From CAWJHE01 sp963842455 (GTDB lineage: Bacteria > Chloroflexota > Anaerolineae > Anaerolineales > UBA4823), in contig CAWJHE010000014.1 in the NCBI GenBank assembly GCA_963842455.1, positions 310,001-374,000 on the forward strand: a stretch of 64,000 nucleotides of DNA, written 5' to 3'. Shown here piece after piece: positions 37,371-46,565 of the stretch (its first letter is position 1; each line of letters starts with the position of its first letter). A program made the translations under genes and the position numbers. A model generated the notes under the pieces. That model did not search any database, was not told the origin of the DNA, and saw nothing but the letters and a program-made list of their open reading frames with translations.

Positions 37371-38043
37371 ATGCAACGAAAATGTAACTCCAGAATTATC
37401 CCCCTCCAAACAAATCGCAAAAGTCCTATTCGAAGTCAAAGCTGTGCAGCTTAACACAGAAGTATTCTACAAATATGTTTCCGGTATCTTAAGCCCGATC
37501 TATGTCGATAACCGTCGGACAATTTCTTTCCCGGGTCCGAGAAAATTGATCGTTCAAGAGTTTGTACGATTGCTTCAGGAGAATGTGGGCGTCGGACCCA
37601 AGGATGTGATCGGCGGCGTGGCCACAGGCGGCGTTCCTTGGGCTGCCTGGGTGGCGAACGAATTGGATTTACCCCTCATTTACGTAAGACCATCTGTAAA
37701 AGACCGCGGCATGAACAAGCAAGTGGAAGGCGTACTGAACCCAGGACAAAGAGTCATCGTGGTGGAGGATCTGATCACCACCGGTTTGAGCTCGCTCAAC
37801 GCAGTTGAGACCATTCGCAGCCTGGATGGTGTAGTGGAAACAGTGGCTTCCATTTTTTCCTACGATTCACCGGCTTCGACGATACGCTTCAAGAAAGCAG
37901 GGGTGAACAAAGCGCCATTAACGAACCTGGACTGTATTCTGGAAGTAGCCCAAGAAAGCAAGCTGCTCAACCCCGCCCAAATGCAGATTGTTCAAGATTG
38001 GATGCACACCACACTGTCCACCTGGGGCATGGAGGATCTGTAG
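37371..38043 (+). CDS. pyrE: Orotate phosphoribosyltransferase, homopolymer frameshift
   Basis: PRPP-dependent enzyme making OMP from orotate in pyrimidine synthesis. Marks: GILSPIYVDNRRTISFPGPR, GGVATGGVPWAAWVANEL, YVRPSVKDRGMNKQVEG and the PRPP loop VIVVEDLITTGLSS. The open frame begins at a GTG (37444) inside the conserved N-terminus. Removing one C from the C5 run at 37400-37404 joins it to an ATG at 37371 behind AGGA, giving M-Q-R-K-C and then SKQIAKVLFEVKAVQLNTEV, the expected start. I therefore annotate from 37371. It may be co-transcribed with the FadR-type gene. Confidence 0.88.
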
Positions 38044-38045
38044 CG

Positions 38046-38082
38046 CCTGGATTGCTTCGCAAAGTTCGCTCGCAATGACTCC
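38046..38082. repeat. Dispersed palindromic repeat resembling ATTGC-TTCGC elements
   Basis: Just after pyrE lies GGATTGCTTCGC, a short spacer and GCTCGCAATGAC, an imperfect inverted repeat. Elements with the ATTGCTTCG...CGCAATGAC pattern are scattered through many bacterial genomes in intergenic sites. Only one copy is in the window. The rest of the 38044-38270 gap shows nothing I can name. Confidence 0.5.
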
Positions 38083-38270
38083 CGCTTTCGGTTGTAACTT
38101 TGGACTGAATAGAGTCCTGACACCAGGAGTTACTCGTAGTGGCAGGTGCTAAGACATGTCTCATAGGAGTGAATACGCCCTCGAGCCATGGATATACTTG
38201 CAGTGACAGGCCGCAGCATCTCTCAGGTGACCAGATCGCTCTTATTTGATCACATTAATTAGACATAGCC

Positions 38271-40793
38271 TCAAGATACCAGAGTATCCGCTTCAGCGCG
38301 GCGATAATAGCCCCTGAAGGCCGCGCTTTCTTCCAGCAAGGCCGCAACCTGAGTCCCCAGGCGATCTGGGGATGGCATTTTTTCCCTGCCAGATTCTCCA
38401 GGCAGGGCATCCTCGGTTTCACTTCCAGTTTTTTCTGTACCAGCCTGGGACACTTGGGCAGAGGCTAATAACAGCATTTCTCCCTGATCATCCTGGATGG
38501 CAATGTACCCGGCAGCTGCCATCCAATCCAACCCCAGCCGTACAGCCAGCAGGGATTGTCCCGTAGCCGCCGCCAGATGTCCCAGTTCTACCTGCCCTTG
38601 CCTGGTACGCAGGGCATATTTCACCAATCCAGCCAGGCGCTGCAGGAATGGGGTGAGCTTTTCTGCTTCAGGCGGAATGTTGAACAGGTACAGCGTTTCG
38701 GGCTGCACGCGTGTGAGCGCTTGGGACAGCTCAGCCCGGCTATGTGGGCATGTCCAAATAACCAGGCTTGAGGCAGGTCCCAAGTTGAAGCGATCCACCA
38801 GGTTTGCTTGCGGAAAGCGCTTTCTCAATGCCGCGACAGCTTCCGCTTCGGCCCATATCAGCGCAGTGGGATGTTCTTCCAAGATAGCTGCCAGCACAGG
38901 GATGGGACGCAGCTCGCCGCGATGATCAAACACCCGGGTGTGCACCTGTGCAACGCCGGTCTCAGCCTGTAAGGCAGGTCGGAAGTCCTTCCAGGTGAGC
39001 TGAAGCTGGGGCTTACCTTGAAAACTTGCGCTACGCAGCTCGTAAGCCAGGTCAATCGGCTGCGCGGCCAGGTCCAACCCTGCAGCCAGGTCAGCAGATT
39101 GCCACCACAGCACTTCTTTCTCCAGGCCATACGGATCTTTCAGGATTAACTTTAAATGCTCTTGACCGCGACCGATGCGCGTCGACTGGGTTACCTGCAA
39201 ATTGCGGGAGGCCAGCACCAGTGGTGGATTGCCTGCCCCAAAGGGCGCTAATTTTTCCAATTGTGCGGCCAGCTCAAAGCTCAGCTCAGAAAAATCCAGG
39301 ATGGCATCCACCGGTAAGGATGGCTGTGGCAATTCCTGGAGTGCGGCAGCCTGGCGCAGGCGCTGGCGCAGCTCAGGGATGCGCTCCGGTGGCAGGCTCA
39401 TGCCAGCAGCCATGCTGTGCCCACCGTATCCCAAGAATATACCTCTGCTTCCAGGTGCATCACCGATATTTTGACCTGCAGTATCCTTCAAAGAATGTGT
39501 AGAAGTATTTTCCTGCACCCAACGCAGCGCGGCGGTGATATCAAAGCCCCCCACCGAGCGTGCTGAGCCGCGGGCTGGCTCATCGGGCGGCGCCGATAGC
39601 AGGATCACCGGTTTGCCATACAGCTCCACCAGGCGACTGGCAACGATGCCGATCACCCCAGCCGGCCAGGCCGGGTGTGAAAGCACCAGGATGGGATCTT
39701 CGAGCAGCTCAGGGTCGCGCTCGATCTGAGCTAATGCGCCTTGCAAGGTCTGGCTGGTCAGCAACTGGCGGCGAGCATTAAGCGCCTCCAGGCGAGCAAC
39801 GAAGATACGCGCTAGAGCCTCGTCCTCGCCGGTCAGAAAATCGACCACAGGGTTGGCGTCCGCCAGGCGACCTAATGAATTCAGGCGCGGCGCTAAAGTA
39901 AAGCTGATCACCTGTTCATTAATTGCCCCCAGGGGTACTTCGGCAGCTTCCAGCATCAAGCGCAGACCCAGGCGCTGACGATCTCCTAAGACCTTTAAAC
40001 CACGTTGCACCAGGTAGCGCGTCTCACCGCGCAGTTGGGCTACATCCGCCACGCAACCCAGGGCAGCCAAATCCAGGAATTGCTCAACTGTTTTGTGCGT
40101 ACCAGCCGCCTGGAACAGCGCTTCGGCAAGTTTATAAGCTACCCCTACCCCAGGCAGGCTATGGAGTGGGTGCTCATCCGAAAGAAAATTGGGGTTGACC
40201 AGCGCCAGAGCGTCTGGCAGCTCGGGCGGTATTTCATGGTGGTCGGTGACCAGGACCTGGACGCCGCGTTGTTTGGCATAAGCGACCGCCTCGACGGCCG
40301 AGATGCCAGTGTCGCAGGTGAGCACCAGGCTAATTTGCCCCCCCCTATGATCATCCAGCAAGCTGCTCAGCACGGGAATATTGACGCCATGCGATTCAAC
40401 CTCACGCACGGGGATATGAAAGCGCACCTTGCCGCCTAACTGGCGTAAGGCCGAGACAAGCAAGCTGGTAGAAGTCTGCCCATCGACATCAAAATCGCCC
40501 CAGACCAGGATGGTCTCCCCTGCCTGCACCGCCTGCAACAAACGCTCAACGGTGGTGTGCATCCCGGGCAATTCAAACGGTGAAACGGGCAGGTATGCAT
40601 CCGGGTCTAAGAATGGTTGCACTTGTTCCAAGGTCTGCAGACCGCGTCTATGCAATGTTTGGGCAAGGAGGTGAATGCCTTTATGAGCAGAGCTGGCAGA
40701 CGCTTCCGTTTGCGCGCCCAGTGTTTCGATCAGCCAGTTGAGCAGGTCAGGATGGGGTTCTACCGGCGCTAATTCGATCCAGTTCTTTGGCAT
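38271..40793 (-). CDS. recJ: Single-stranded-DNA exonuclease RecJ
   Basis: 840 residues, longer than the usual 560-600 because of a C-terminal extension. The 5'-3' exonuclease core is clear: WGDFDVDGQTSTSLLVSALR (motif I), LTCDTGISAVEAVAYAKQRG, LVTDHHEIPPELPDALALVN (DHH), GVGVAYKLAEALF, then the DHHA1 motif GYGGHSMAAGMSLP. An OB-like domain follows (LASRNLQVTQSTRIGRGQEH). The last 250 residues may hold a winged-helix region (ATGQSLLAVRLGLDWMAAAG), as in some long RecJ proteins. It lies eight bases after the nuclease gene, so it belongs to the DNA-repair operon. Confidence 0.93.
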   Translation of the reverse strand: MPKNWIELAPVEPHPDLLNWLIETLGAQTEASASSAHKGIHLLAQTLHRRGLQTLEQVQPFLDPDAYLPVSPFELPGMHTTVERLLQAVQAGETILVWGDFDVDGQTSTSLLVSALRQLGGKVRFHIPVREVESHGVNIPVLSSLLDDHRGGQISLVLTCDTGISAVEAVAYAKQRGVQVLVTDHHEIPPELPDALALVNPNFLSDEHPLHSLPGVGVAYKLAEALFQAAGTHKTVEQFLDLAALGCVADVAQLRGETRYLVQRGLKVLGDRQRLGLRLMLEAAEVPLGAINEQVISFTLAPRLNSLGRLADANPVVDFLTGEDEALARIFVARLEALNARRQLLTSQTLQGALAQIERDPELLEDPILVLSHPAWPAGVIGIVASRLVELYGKPVILLSAPPDEPARGSARSVGGFDITAALRWVQENTSTHSLKDTAGQNIGDAPGSRGIFLGYGGHSMAAGMSLPPERIPELRQRLRQAAALQELPQPSLPVDAILDFSELSFELAAQLEKLAPFGAGNPPLVLASRNLQVTQSTRIGRGQEHLKLILKDPYGLEKEVLWWQSADLAAGLDLAAQPIDLAYELRSASFQGKPQLQLTWKDFRPALQAETGVAQVHTRVFDHRGELRPIPVLAAILEEHPTALIWAEAEAVAALRKRFPQANLVDRFNLGPASSLVIWTCPHSRAELSQALTRVQPETLYLFNIPPEAEKLTPFLQRLAGLVKYALRTRQGQVELGHLAAATGQSLLAVRLGLDWMAAAGYIAIQDDQGEMLLLASAQVSQAGTEKTGSETEDALPGESGREKMPSPDRLGTQVAALLEESAAFRGYYRRAEADTLVS

Positions 40794-40801
40794 GTTAGCC
40801 T

Positions 40802-41656
40802 CTAAAACTCAATTTCGGCGATTTGATCAAAATCTAGCACAAATTCACTCACATCGGGTTCTCCCAATTCATCCTCAAACGCCTCGAGAGACCCTGCGCT
40901 TACGCCACGATCGCACAATGAGCGGTAGACGCAATATTTGCAATGTTCTTCACGCGAGGTCATGCTGAAGGCATCTTCCGGCATAAGAGAAATTTCTTTG
41001 ATTAAAGAAAGCATGTTAGCCTGGTCGCGTTCAAATTGACGTGCATCGTAAGTAAATCGTTGCAGCTTGTCGGGTTCGGCTGCATACCAGTAAAGCATTT
41101 CAACCTGCTCTGGTTGCAAGGCTTGACCACCGTTCCAGCGCGCAGCTGACTGAACCAGAATCAAGGGGTATAGCTGGGTCTGGATGCGGGCTGACTGGAT
41201 TTCCCGGCGCAGTGCTCGCCGCGAGGTCTTCCAGTCTACAATCACGATTTTTTCAGGCAAACGATTGAAAATCAGGTCATACTTGGCCAGCACACGAAAT
41301 TCACCCATGGGTGCAGCCAGGCTGATCTCTGGGAGCAAGGCAGGTTGGGGCAGATCCTGCAGGTCAAAACCCAACAAACCCGGCACACGTGATTGAAAAT
41401 TGGCCCACCAGGTTGCCAGGTCTGGTTCCATCTCCTGGGCAGAGATGCGCTCCAAGGGAATCCCGGTAAAAGCTTGCTGTAACATGCGATGAAAACGCGC
41501 ACCCTGGCGCATCCAGCGCTCGGATTCCTGCACCGGTTGCGATTCCAAGGCTGGCCAGGCTACCTTAAGCAAGTAGCGCAACTGAAAACGTCGCCGGCAA
41601 TCCACGAAATCTTGCAGGTTGCTCTGGCTGAATTGAAAATCTTGCGGCAAGCTCAT
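40802..41656 (-). CDS. PD-(D/E)XK nuclease with Fe-S cluster motif (AddB/Cas4-like)
   Basis: About 284 residues. The ATG overlaps the helicase stop by four bases. It begins FSQSNLQDFVDCRRRFQLRY, the RecB-nuclease opening with the first Cys. The catalytic core is AKYDLIFN, then VIVDWKTSRRAL (Asp and Lys) and QTQLYPLIL (motif QxxxY-like). Three Cys near the end, EEHCKYCVYRSLCDRG, complete a four-Cys Fe-S arrangement like that of AddB and Cas4. It likely cuts single strands produced by the helicase encoded just upstream. Confidence 0.88.
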   Translation of the reverse strand: MSLPQDFQFSQSNLQDFVDCRRRFQLRYLLKVAWPALESQPVQESERWMRQGARFHRMLQQAFTGIPLERISAQEMEPDLATWWANFQSRVPGLLGFDLQDLPQPALLPEISLAAPMGEFRVLAKYDLIFNRLPEKIVIVDWKTSRRALRREIQSARIQTQLYPLILVQSAARWNGGQALQPEQVEMLYWYAAEPDKLQRFTYDARQFERDQANMLSLIKEISLMPEDAFSMTSREEHCKYCVYRSLCDRGVSAGSLEAFEDELGEPDVSEFVLDFDQIAEIEF

Positions 41657-43905
41657 GGTTTTTCCTTTCGCATGTGCTCTTCCCAACGCTGAGCCAATTC
41701 CAGGAATGCCAGTGCGGGCTGTTTATCATTATTTTTCCCAGTGTTCCAGGTGATCACCAGCTCTCGTTTTGCCCGCGTAATGCCCACGTACAAAAGACGC
41801 AGACGCTCACGAATATAATCGAGGCGCGCCTGCCAGGTTCCCTGGCCTTCTTCGTACCACTCATAAGCATCATCGCTGGTCAAGGCCTGCAGTTGGGCCA
41901 GAGTTTCTGCTTCCAGGTTAAGTCTCTGACGAATGTACCACCTGTCCGGCAAGAACTGGTCGGTCTGAGGGTCAGAGGGGAAGTCATAATTGTTCACCGA
42001 CACCAGGTATACCCGGTCCCACTCCAGCCCTTTGGCTTTGTGCATGGTGGCCACCACCACTTTGCCGGCATATTTTTCCGGGTCAAAACCGGTATCTTCG
42101 TCGCTAAAACCCAGAAAGCGGCGCTGGTTGGCAGCAATCTCACGCAATTCCTGGTTGAATTCGGTCATGCGCCAGTTGGGATGCGCCTGGGCAGATTGAC
42201 GCAACATTCCAGCCAGTTTATGGCTTAAAGCCAGATCAACCGGCTCATTGAACAGGTCCTGGGCCAGGGTGAGAATCAATTGGTCAATGGGAAGCAGCGC
42301 GGCAGACTGCCAGCGTTGCAGCACCTGGCGGAATTCTTGCAGGTTCTCCAGGTTTTGCGGTTCTAATGTAGCGCTAGCCTGGCCAAGCCAATCACGCTCT
42401 GCGGTTGGATAAAGGAAGTCCTCGACCTGTCCTACCTTTTGCAACCATTGCGCAGTTTTATGGATGGCTTCCTGGTCTGGCTCATCCTGGCTGGTCTGTG
42501 TGCGCCAGGCGCGATATGCTGCCGAGAGTTTCATCGATGAATTTGGATCTGCCAGGGAGTCCAGGATATCGCGCAACACGCCCGCTGAAATCCGTGTAGC
42601 GCTGGTGCTCTTGAGCAGACTGTCCACGAACTCTATATTGCGTCTTTCGAGCTCATCTACCACTTCCTGAGCGCGAGGATTGGTAGAAACCAGGACGGCG
42701 ACAGTCCGGTTCTGATGTTCAGGCAGCCATCGTTCGAGGGAATCGGCAATCACTTCAACTTCTTTGCTTGCAGAGAACTTTTTCAGATGCAGAAAAACCT
42801 GGGCTGGGTCATCTGATGGATTGGGCTGAGGATCGTCATCCGGCGCAGGTTGTATCCAGGGAGGCGCTTGCAGCGCATCCCGAGCATCTTGTACGGGATG
42901 GGCGTGCATGCCCCAATCCACCAACAGGTTAGCCAGGCTAATAATGGATTTCGTGGAGCGTCCAGAATTGGGTAAGTCTCGGCGCAAGGTATCTGTTCGT
43001 TTGATAAAACTACGCAAGAAATCCGGGCTGGCGGTGGTAAATGTTTCGAAGATTGCCTGGTTTGGGTCGCCAACCCGCACCCAATTCCCTTGTGGACCAG
43101 CTAACTTGGAGAGAATTTGTTCCTGCAGGCGGCTGCTATCCTGGGCTTCATCCTCCAGGATAAAGGGCCAGCGGCGCTGCCAACGAGCCAGGTAATCGGG
43201 GTCCATCTCTAAAGCCTGCAGAGCCAGGCCGATCAAATCGTCAAAATCCACCATGCCTCGGTAAGCCAGGGCGCGCTGGTAATCGCTGTACAAGTCCAAA
43301 CCCATCTGGGCCAGGGGCAAGGGTATGGGTAAATCCGCCAGCATGGCTTCAAGCCTCTCGGGCGTCAAGCGCAAATCTTTGACTTTACGGATGAAGGCAT
43401 TGGCCAGATCACTTACCTGCCCCGGCAAGTTCTTCCGCAACACATTGTTGCGCTGGTATTCATTCAGGTCTGCAGACAGGTAATTCTCAATAAATTCCGG
43501 GTGGCTGCTCAGCCAGGACTGGGCAATCTGGCTGCGAATACGCCCGGCTTCGTTTTCGTCCAGGATTTGGAAGTTATCATCCAGGTTAACCAAGGCGGGC
43601 CGGTCACGTACCAGGTCGTGCGCCAATCCATGCAGGGTGCGCACACGAATACCCAGGTAAGGAAGCAAACGCCTATCCGTCAGGAAGGAGGCGACTCGCT
43701 GTTGGAAATTCTGCACGGCTGAGTTGACCAGGGTCACCACCAGGACTTCCTGATCATCTTCGAGCACACCGCTAGCGATCAGGTCGGCAGCTAACAAGGA
43801 AAGCGTCCAGGTTTTTCCACTGCCTGGCACGGCGATCACGCCCATCCTGCCGCCCGGGTAATCCATGATTTCTTGCTGCGCTGGTCTTAGCCGGATGCCC
43901 TTCAT
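41653..43905 (-). CDS. UvrD/AddA-type ATP-dependent DNA helicase
   Basis: 750 residues, superfamily 1A. Motifs in order: RPAQQEIMDYPGGRMGVIAV leading to PGSGKTWTL (Walker A), LVVTLVNSAVQNFQQRV (Ia), ILEDEAQDSSRLQEQIL (II), VGDPNQAIFETFT (III), ATMHKAKGLEWDRVYLVSVN (V) and RLLYVGITRAKRELVITW (VI). All are intact, so it should unwind DNA 3' to 5'. It overlaps the upstream AddB-like gene and the downstream nuclease by ATGA junctions. It lacks the nuclease domain of AddA; the separate next gene supplies one. Confidence 0.92.
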   Translation of the reverse strand: MKGIRLRPAQQEIMDYPGGRMGVIAVPGSGKTWTLSLLAADLIASGVLEDDQEVLVVTLVNSAVQNFQQRVASFLTDRRLLPYLGIRVRTLHGLAHDLVRDRPALVNLDDNFQILDENEAGRIRSQIAQSWLSSHPEFIENYLSADLNEYQRNNVLRKNLPGQVSDLANAFIRKVKDLRLTPERLEAMLADLPIPLPLAQMGLDLYSDYQRALAYRGMVDFDDLIGLALQALEMDPDYLARWQRRWPFILEDEAQDSSRLQEQILSKLAGPQGNWVRVGDPNQAIFETFTTASPDFLRSFIKRTDTLRRDLPNSGRSTKSIISLANLLVDWGMHAHPVQDARDALQAPPWIQPAPDDDPQPNPSDDPAQVFLHLKKFSASKEVEVIADSLERWLPEHQNRTVAVLVSTNPRAQEVVDELERRNIEFVDSLLKSTSATRISAGVLRDILDSLADPNSSMKLSAAYRAWRTQTSQDEPDQEAIHKTAQWLQKVGQVEDFLYPTAERDWLGQASATLEPQNLENLQEFRQVLQRWQSAALLPIDQLILTLAQDLFNEPVDLALSHKLAGMLRQSAQAHPNWRMTEFNQELREIAANQRRFLGFSDEDTGFDPEKYAGKVVVATMHKAKGLEWDRVYLVSVNNYDFPSDPQTDQFLPDRWYIRQRLNLEAETLAQLQALTSDDAYEWYEEGQGTWQARLDYIRERLRLLYVGITRAKRELVITWNTGKNNDKQPALAFLELAQRWEEHMRKEKP

Positions 43906-46052
43906 ACCAGATCATCCTTCCCAACCTGCTGAAGCGCTCGTTGGAAGGCGCGCAGAAATTCTCCGCGCTGCTCGAAGCCTTGCTCTCCCAATTCGCTCGT
44001 CCCCAGGTAGACGCGTTCACCACAGCGACGCAGCAAACCAACCGCCAGGCGAAAGAGGGTATCCTGGCTTCGCAGGACCTCATCCTGGTCCGTCCACTGC
44101 TGCCCTGCAGGCCAGTCTCTCCCCAAAACATAGGGGTGAGTCAAGGGCTGGTACAGTCGCTCAGCCCAAGCGCTGCTGCCAATATCCAGCCAGAACTGTA
44201 TCCTGGCCGGTCGATTGCTCATCAGGAATGTGTAAGCTGGTGCGATCAGAACCGCCGGACGCTCTTCAAGCTCCCAGGCAGCCAGGTATTGCGCCGCGAT
44301 CACCCCATCCTGCACCATACGCAGGTACTCTTGTCCAAGCGGTGCGTCGCGAGCATCCAAAACCGGTCCAACCGCCCAGCGAAATTTCTGGATTGATTCG
44401 ATCAGGTTGGCGGTAACTTGAGCTGCATCAAAATGATTGTGAAAACCGTAGCCAGGTTGGGATAGCACTTCCCCAAACAGTCGGCTGAGGAAAAAATCCA
44501 GCTCCTGGCTTTCTTGGGCGGCTTCGAGCAACCAAAGACGCAATCTTTCGAAGCGCTCACCCAGACGGTAAGTGATACGTTCTTGCACATCCGCTTTGAT
44601 TTGATCAAAGGAGTTCAGCACAAGCTGGCCTTTTTGCCTGCGCAAGACGATATCGCTGAGCAAGCGGGCGCGTACCAGGTCCATGCCATCGATCGCCTGC
44701 ACCAGGGCGTATGCCAGGTCCGCCCGCTGTGGTTCATAACCCCAATTCGGAAAAGCCAGGCTGGTCAGCGTCAGCAAACAGCGCGTGGCTGGTTCATCGC
44801 GCAGGGACCGCGAGGGGCGATGGCTGCGCACCGGCACCTGCAGCTTTTCCAGGCGATTGACCAGGGAGAAACGCAGGGCATCCGGCAGAAAAGGCGCCAG
44901 GATGACAATCTCTTGTGCAGGCATCTTGTGTTCATGCACCAATTGAGAGCATTGCTGGGCAACCCAATCCAGCATCTGTGGGAAGAAATGGTGATAGGAA
45001 AATCGAACGCTCTCATCCAGCAAATCCTTGCTTTGCGGAGCATCTGCATCTTGCTCGTTCTGAAAATCAGGCAGAGGGAAGGTCTGCCGAGGTTTGTTGC
45101 GCGTCGATAAGACCGAAACCAGCAGACTACCCAATTGCTTGATTCCAGGTGAGGTCACCAGGGTTGAGTGCATTTGAATCTGGGCTTGGGAAAGATCCTT
45201 CAACCGGTATGCTGAATGGGGATCTGCGCCCAAGAAATTGCGAAAGCCCGCATGCCAGTCAAATAGTACCAGGCTGGAAGTCATCTCCGGCAGCCATTCT
45301 CCTACAATGTCGTGGGCAACCGGGGTATCTTCTTCACAATTGTCATAGATCAAATGTTGGTATTGGTTCAACAGGTAAGCCCGGCATATCTCGCTACGCC
45401 ACAATCGTTGAGCAAAGATCTCCATCTGCAGGGAGAAATCCAACAAATTATGCTCCAGGCAAAAGGAGCGATACAGATCCACGCTGGCTTGCACATCCTG
45501 AACCACATGCAATTGTTCGGGTTCGCCCACCCAGGCTACGCTTAACCTTTTTCCAATTTCGGCTAGGGGAAATCCTACCAGGGCAGACTTATTCAGGTTA
45601 TCCAGCACCTGGCTGTAAAGGCGATTGGGGGGAATACGCACCGAGTTAAACCAGCCTTCATCCAGCTTGGGGCGCAGCAAATGCGCCATGAAATACTGGG
45701 CTGTTTCCAGTGTCAGAAAATTTGGGGGTCGCTCTGGATGGGCAAATCCGCTCTCGCCGGCAACCACCGGCCAGAACAGGTCAATCATCCGCCGGGCCAA
45801 ACCACCGAGGGTGACCACAGAAGGGATGCCGCCAGCAATCACCCGCGAGAGAGCAGCCTGATAAGGCGCTGCCAAAGTCCGCTGAGGAACCAGCACCAGG
45901 ATACTGTCCCCAGGGATGTTTTCCCGCAGCATATAAGCAAGACGGTTGGCAGCTGCTGTGGTTTTACCTGCGCCTGCCGGTCCTTCCAAAAAGACCCTGC
46001 CGGTCAGCGGCAATCGTTCGATCTGGTGTTGGATTTCATTCAATGTCACCAA
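43902..46052 (-). CDS. AddB-like inactivated helicase / P-loop protein
   Basis: 716 residues. N-terminal P-loop VFLEGPAGAGKTTAAANRLA and SILVLVPQRTLAAPYQAAL. The expected Walker B is altered to HLIYDNCEEDTPVAHDI. Helicase motifs V and VI are not recognisable, as in AddB, which keeps the P-loop but acts as a scaffold. Later segments (VILAPFLPDALRFSLVNRLE, LVRARLLSDIVLRR) suit the second helicase-like lobe. There is no C-terminal nuclease; the third gene of the operon carries it. First gene of the operon; the gene order suggests an AddAB-type complex in three parts. Confidence 0.72.
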   Translation of the reverse strand: MVTLNEIQHQIERLPLTGRVFLEGPAGAGKTTAAANRLAYMLRENIPGDSILVLVPQRTLAAPYQAALSRVIAGGIPSVVTLGGLARRMIDLFWPVVAGESGFAHPERPPNFLTLETAQYFMAHLLRPKLDEGWFNSVRIPPNRLYSQVLDNLNKSALVGFPLAEIGKRLSVAWVGEPEQLHVVQDVQASVDLYRSFCLEHNLLDFSLQMEIFAQRLWRSEICRAYLLNQYQHLIYDNCEEDTPVAHDIVGEWLPEMTSSLVLFDWHAGFRNFLGADPHSAYRLKDLSQAQIQMHSTLVTSPGIKQLGSLLVSVLSTRNKPRQTFPLPDFQNEQDADAPQSKDLLDESVRFSYHHFFPQMLDWVAQQCSQLVHEHKMPAQEIVILAPFLPDALRFSLVNRLEKLQVPVRSHRPSRSLRDEPATRCLLTLTSLAFPNWGYEPQRADLAYALVQAIDGMDLVRARLLSDIVLRRQKGQLVLNSFDQIKADVQERITYRLGERFERLRLWLLEAAQESQELDFFLSRLFGEVLSQPGYGFHNHFDAAQVTANLIESIQKFRWAVGPVLDARDAPLGQEYLRMVQDGVIAAQYLAAWELEERPAVLIAPAYTFLMSNRPARIQFWLDIGSSAWAERLYQPLTHPYVLGRDWPAGQQWTDQDEVLRSQDTLFRLAVGLLRRCGERVYLGTSELGEQGFEQRGEFLRAFQRALQQVGKDDLV

Positions 46053-46195
46053 TAACCATTCTCCTAGAAACTGTCCTGCCTACCATGAACAAAGTGAAGT
46101 TTGTTCTGAATCGTTTCTCGACTGACCGCACACTTTTCTAACCCAAACCACAGTTTGCGGATTTGCCGCAGGCAAATTATCCGTTCGCATGATGA

Positions 46196-46513
46196 TTATC
46201 CTAACCAGAATTGTAACAGCCACAGGACTGCCATGCCAACCAGAATGGTCAGGATCATATTTCTGGTTTTTAAACCAACCAGGATGGCGACTGCCCCGGC
46301 AACCAGACGAGGATTGGTAAGAGAAAGATCTAAAACGCCATTACGGATCAGCAATTCCGGAAAGATGATGGCTGTCAGCACGGCTGGCGGCACAAAACGC
46401 AAGGCGCGCTGCAGCCAGTCAGGAATATTCAGCCTTCCCCAAAACAGGATAAATGACAGGCGAATGGCAAAGGTTAGAACGCCGCCAAGAATGATAATCA
46501 ACCAAAGTGACAC
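46196..46513 (-). CDS. azlD: AzlD-family small exporter subunit
   Basis: 105 residues, four hydrophobic segments: LIIILGGVLTFAIRLSFIL, FVPPAVLTAIIFPELLI, LVAGAVAILVGLKTRNMI and TILVGMAVLWLLQFWLG. The RFVPPAVLTAI motif is characteristic. AzlD works with AzlC to export branched-chain amino acids or their analogues. It follows azlC by 52 bases in the same operon. Confidence 0.88.
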   Translation of the reverse strand: MSLWLIIILGGVLTFAIRLSFILFWGRLNIPDWLQRALRFVPPAVLTAIIFPELLIRNGVLDLSLTNPRLVAGAVAILVGLKTRNMILTILVGMAVLWLLQFWLG

Positions 46514-46565
46514 GTACGCACCTCAATGGAATAAAGTGAACAGAAATCCCAAAAACCTGGCATGT

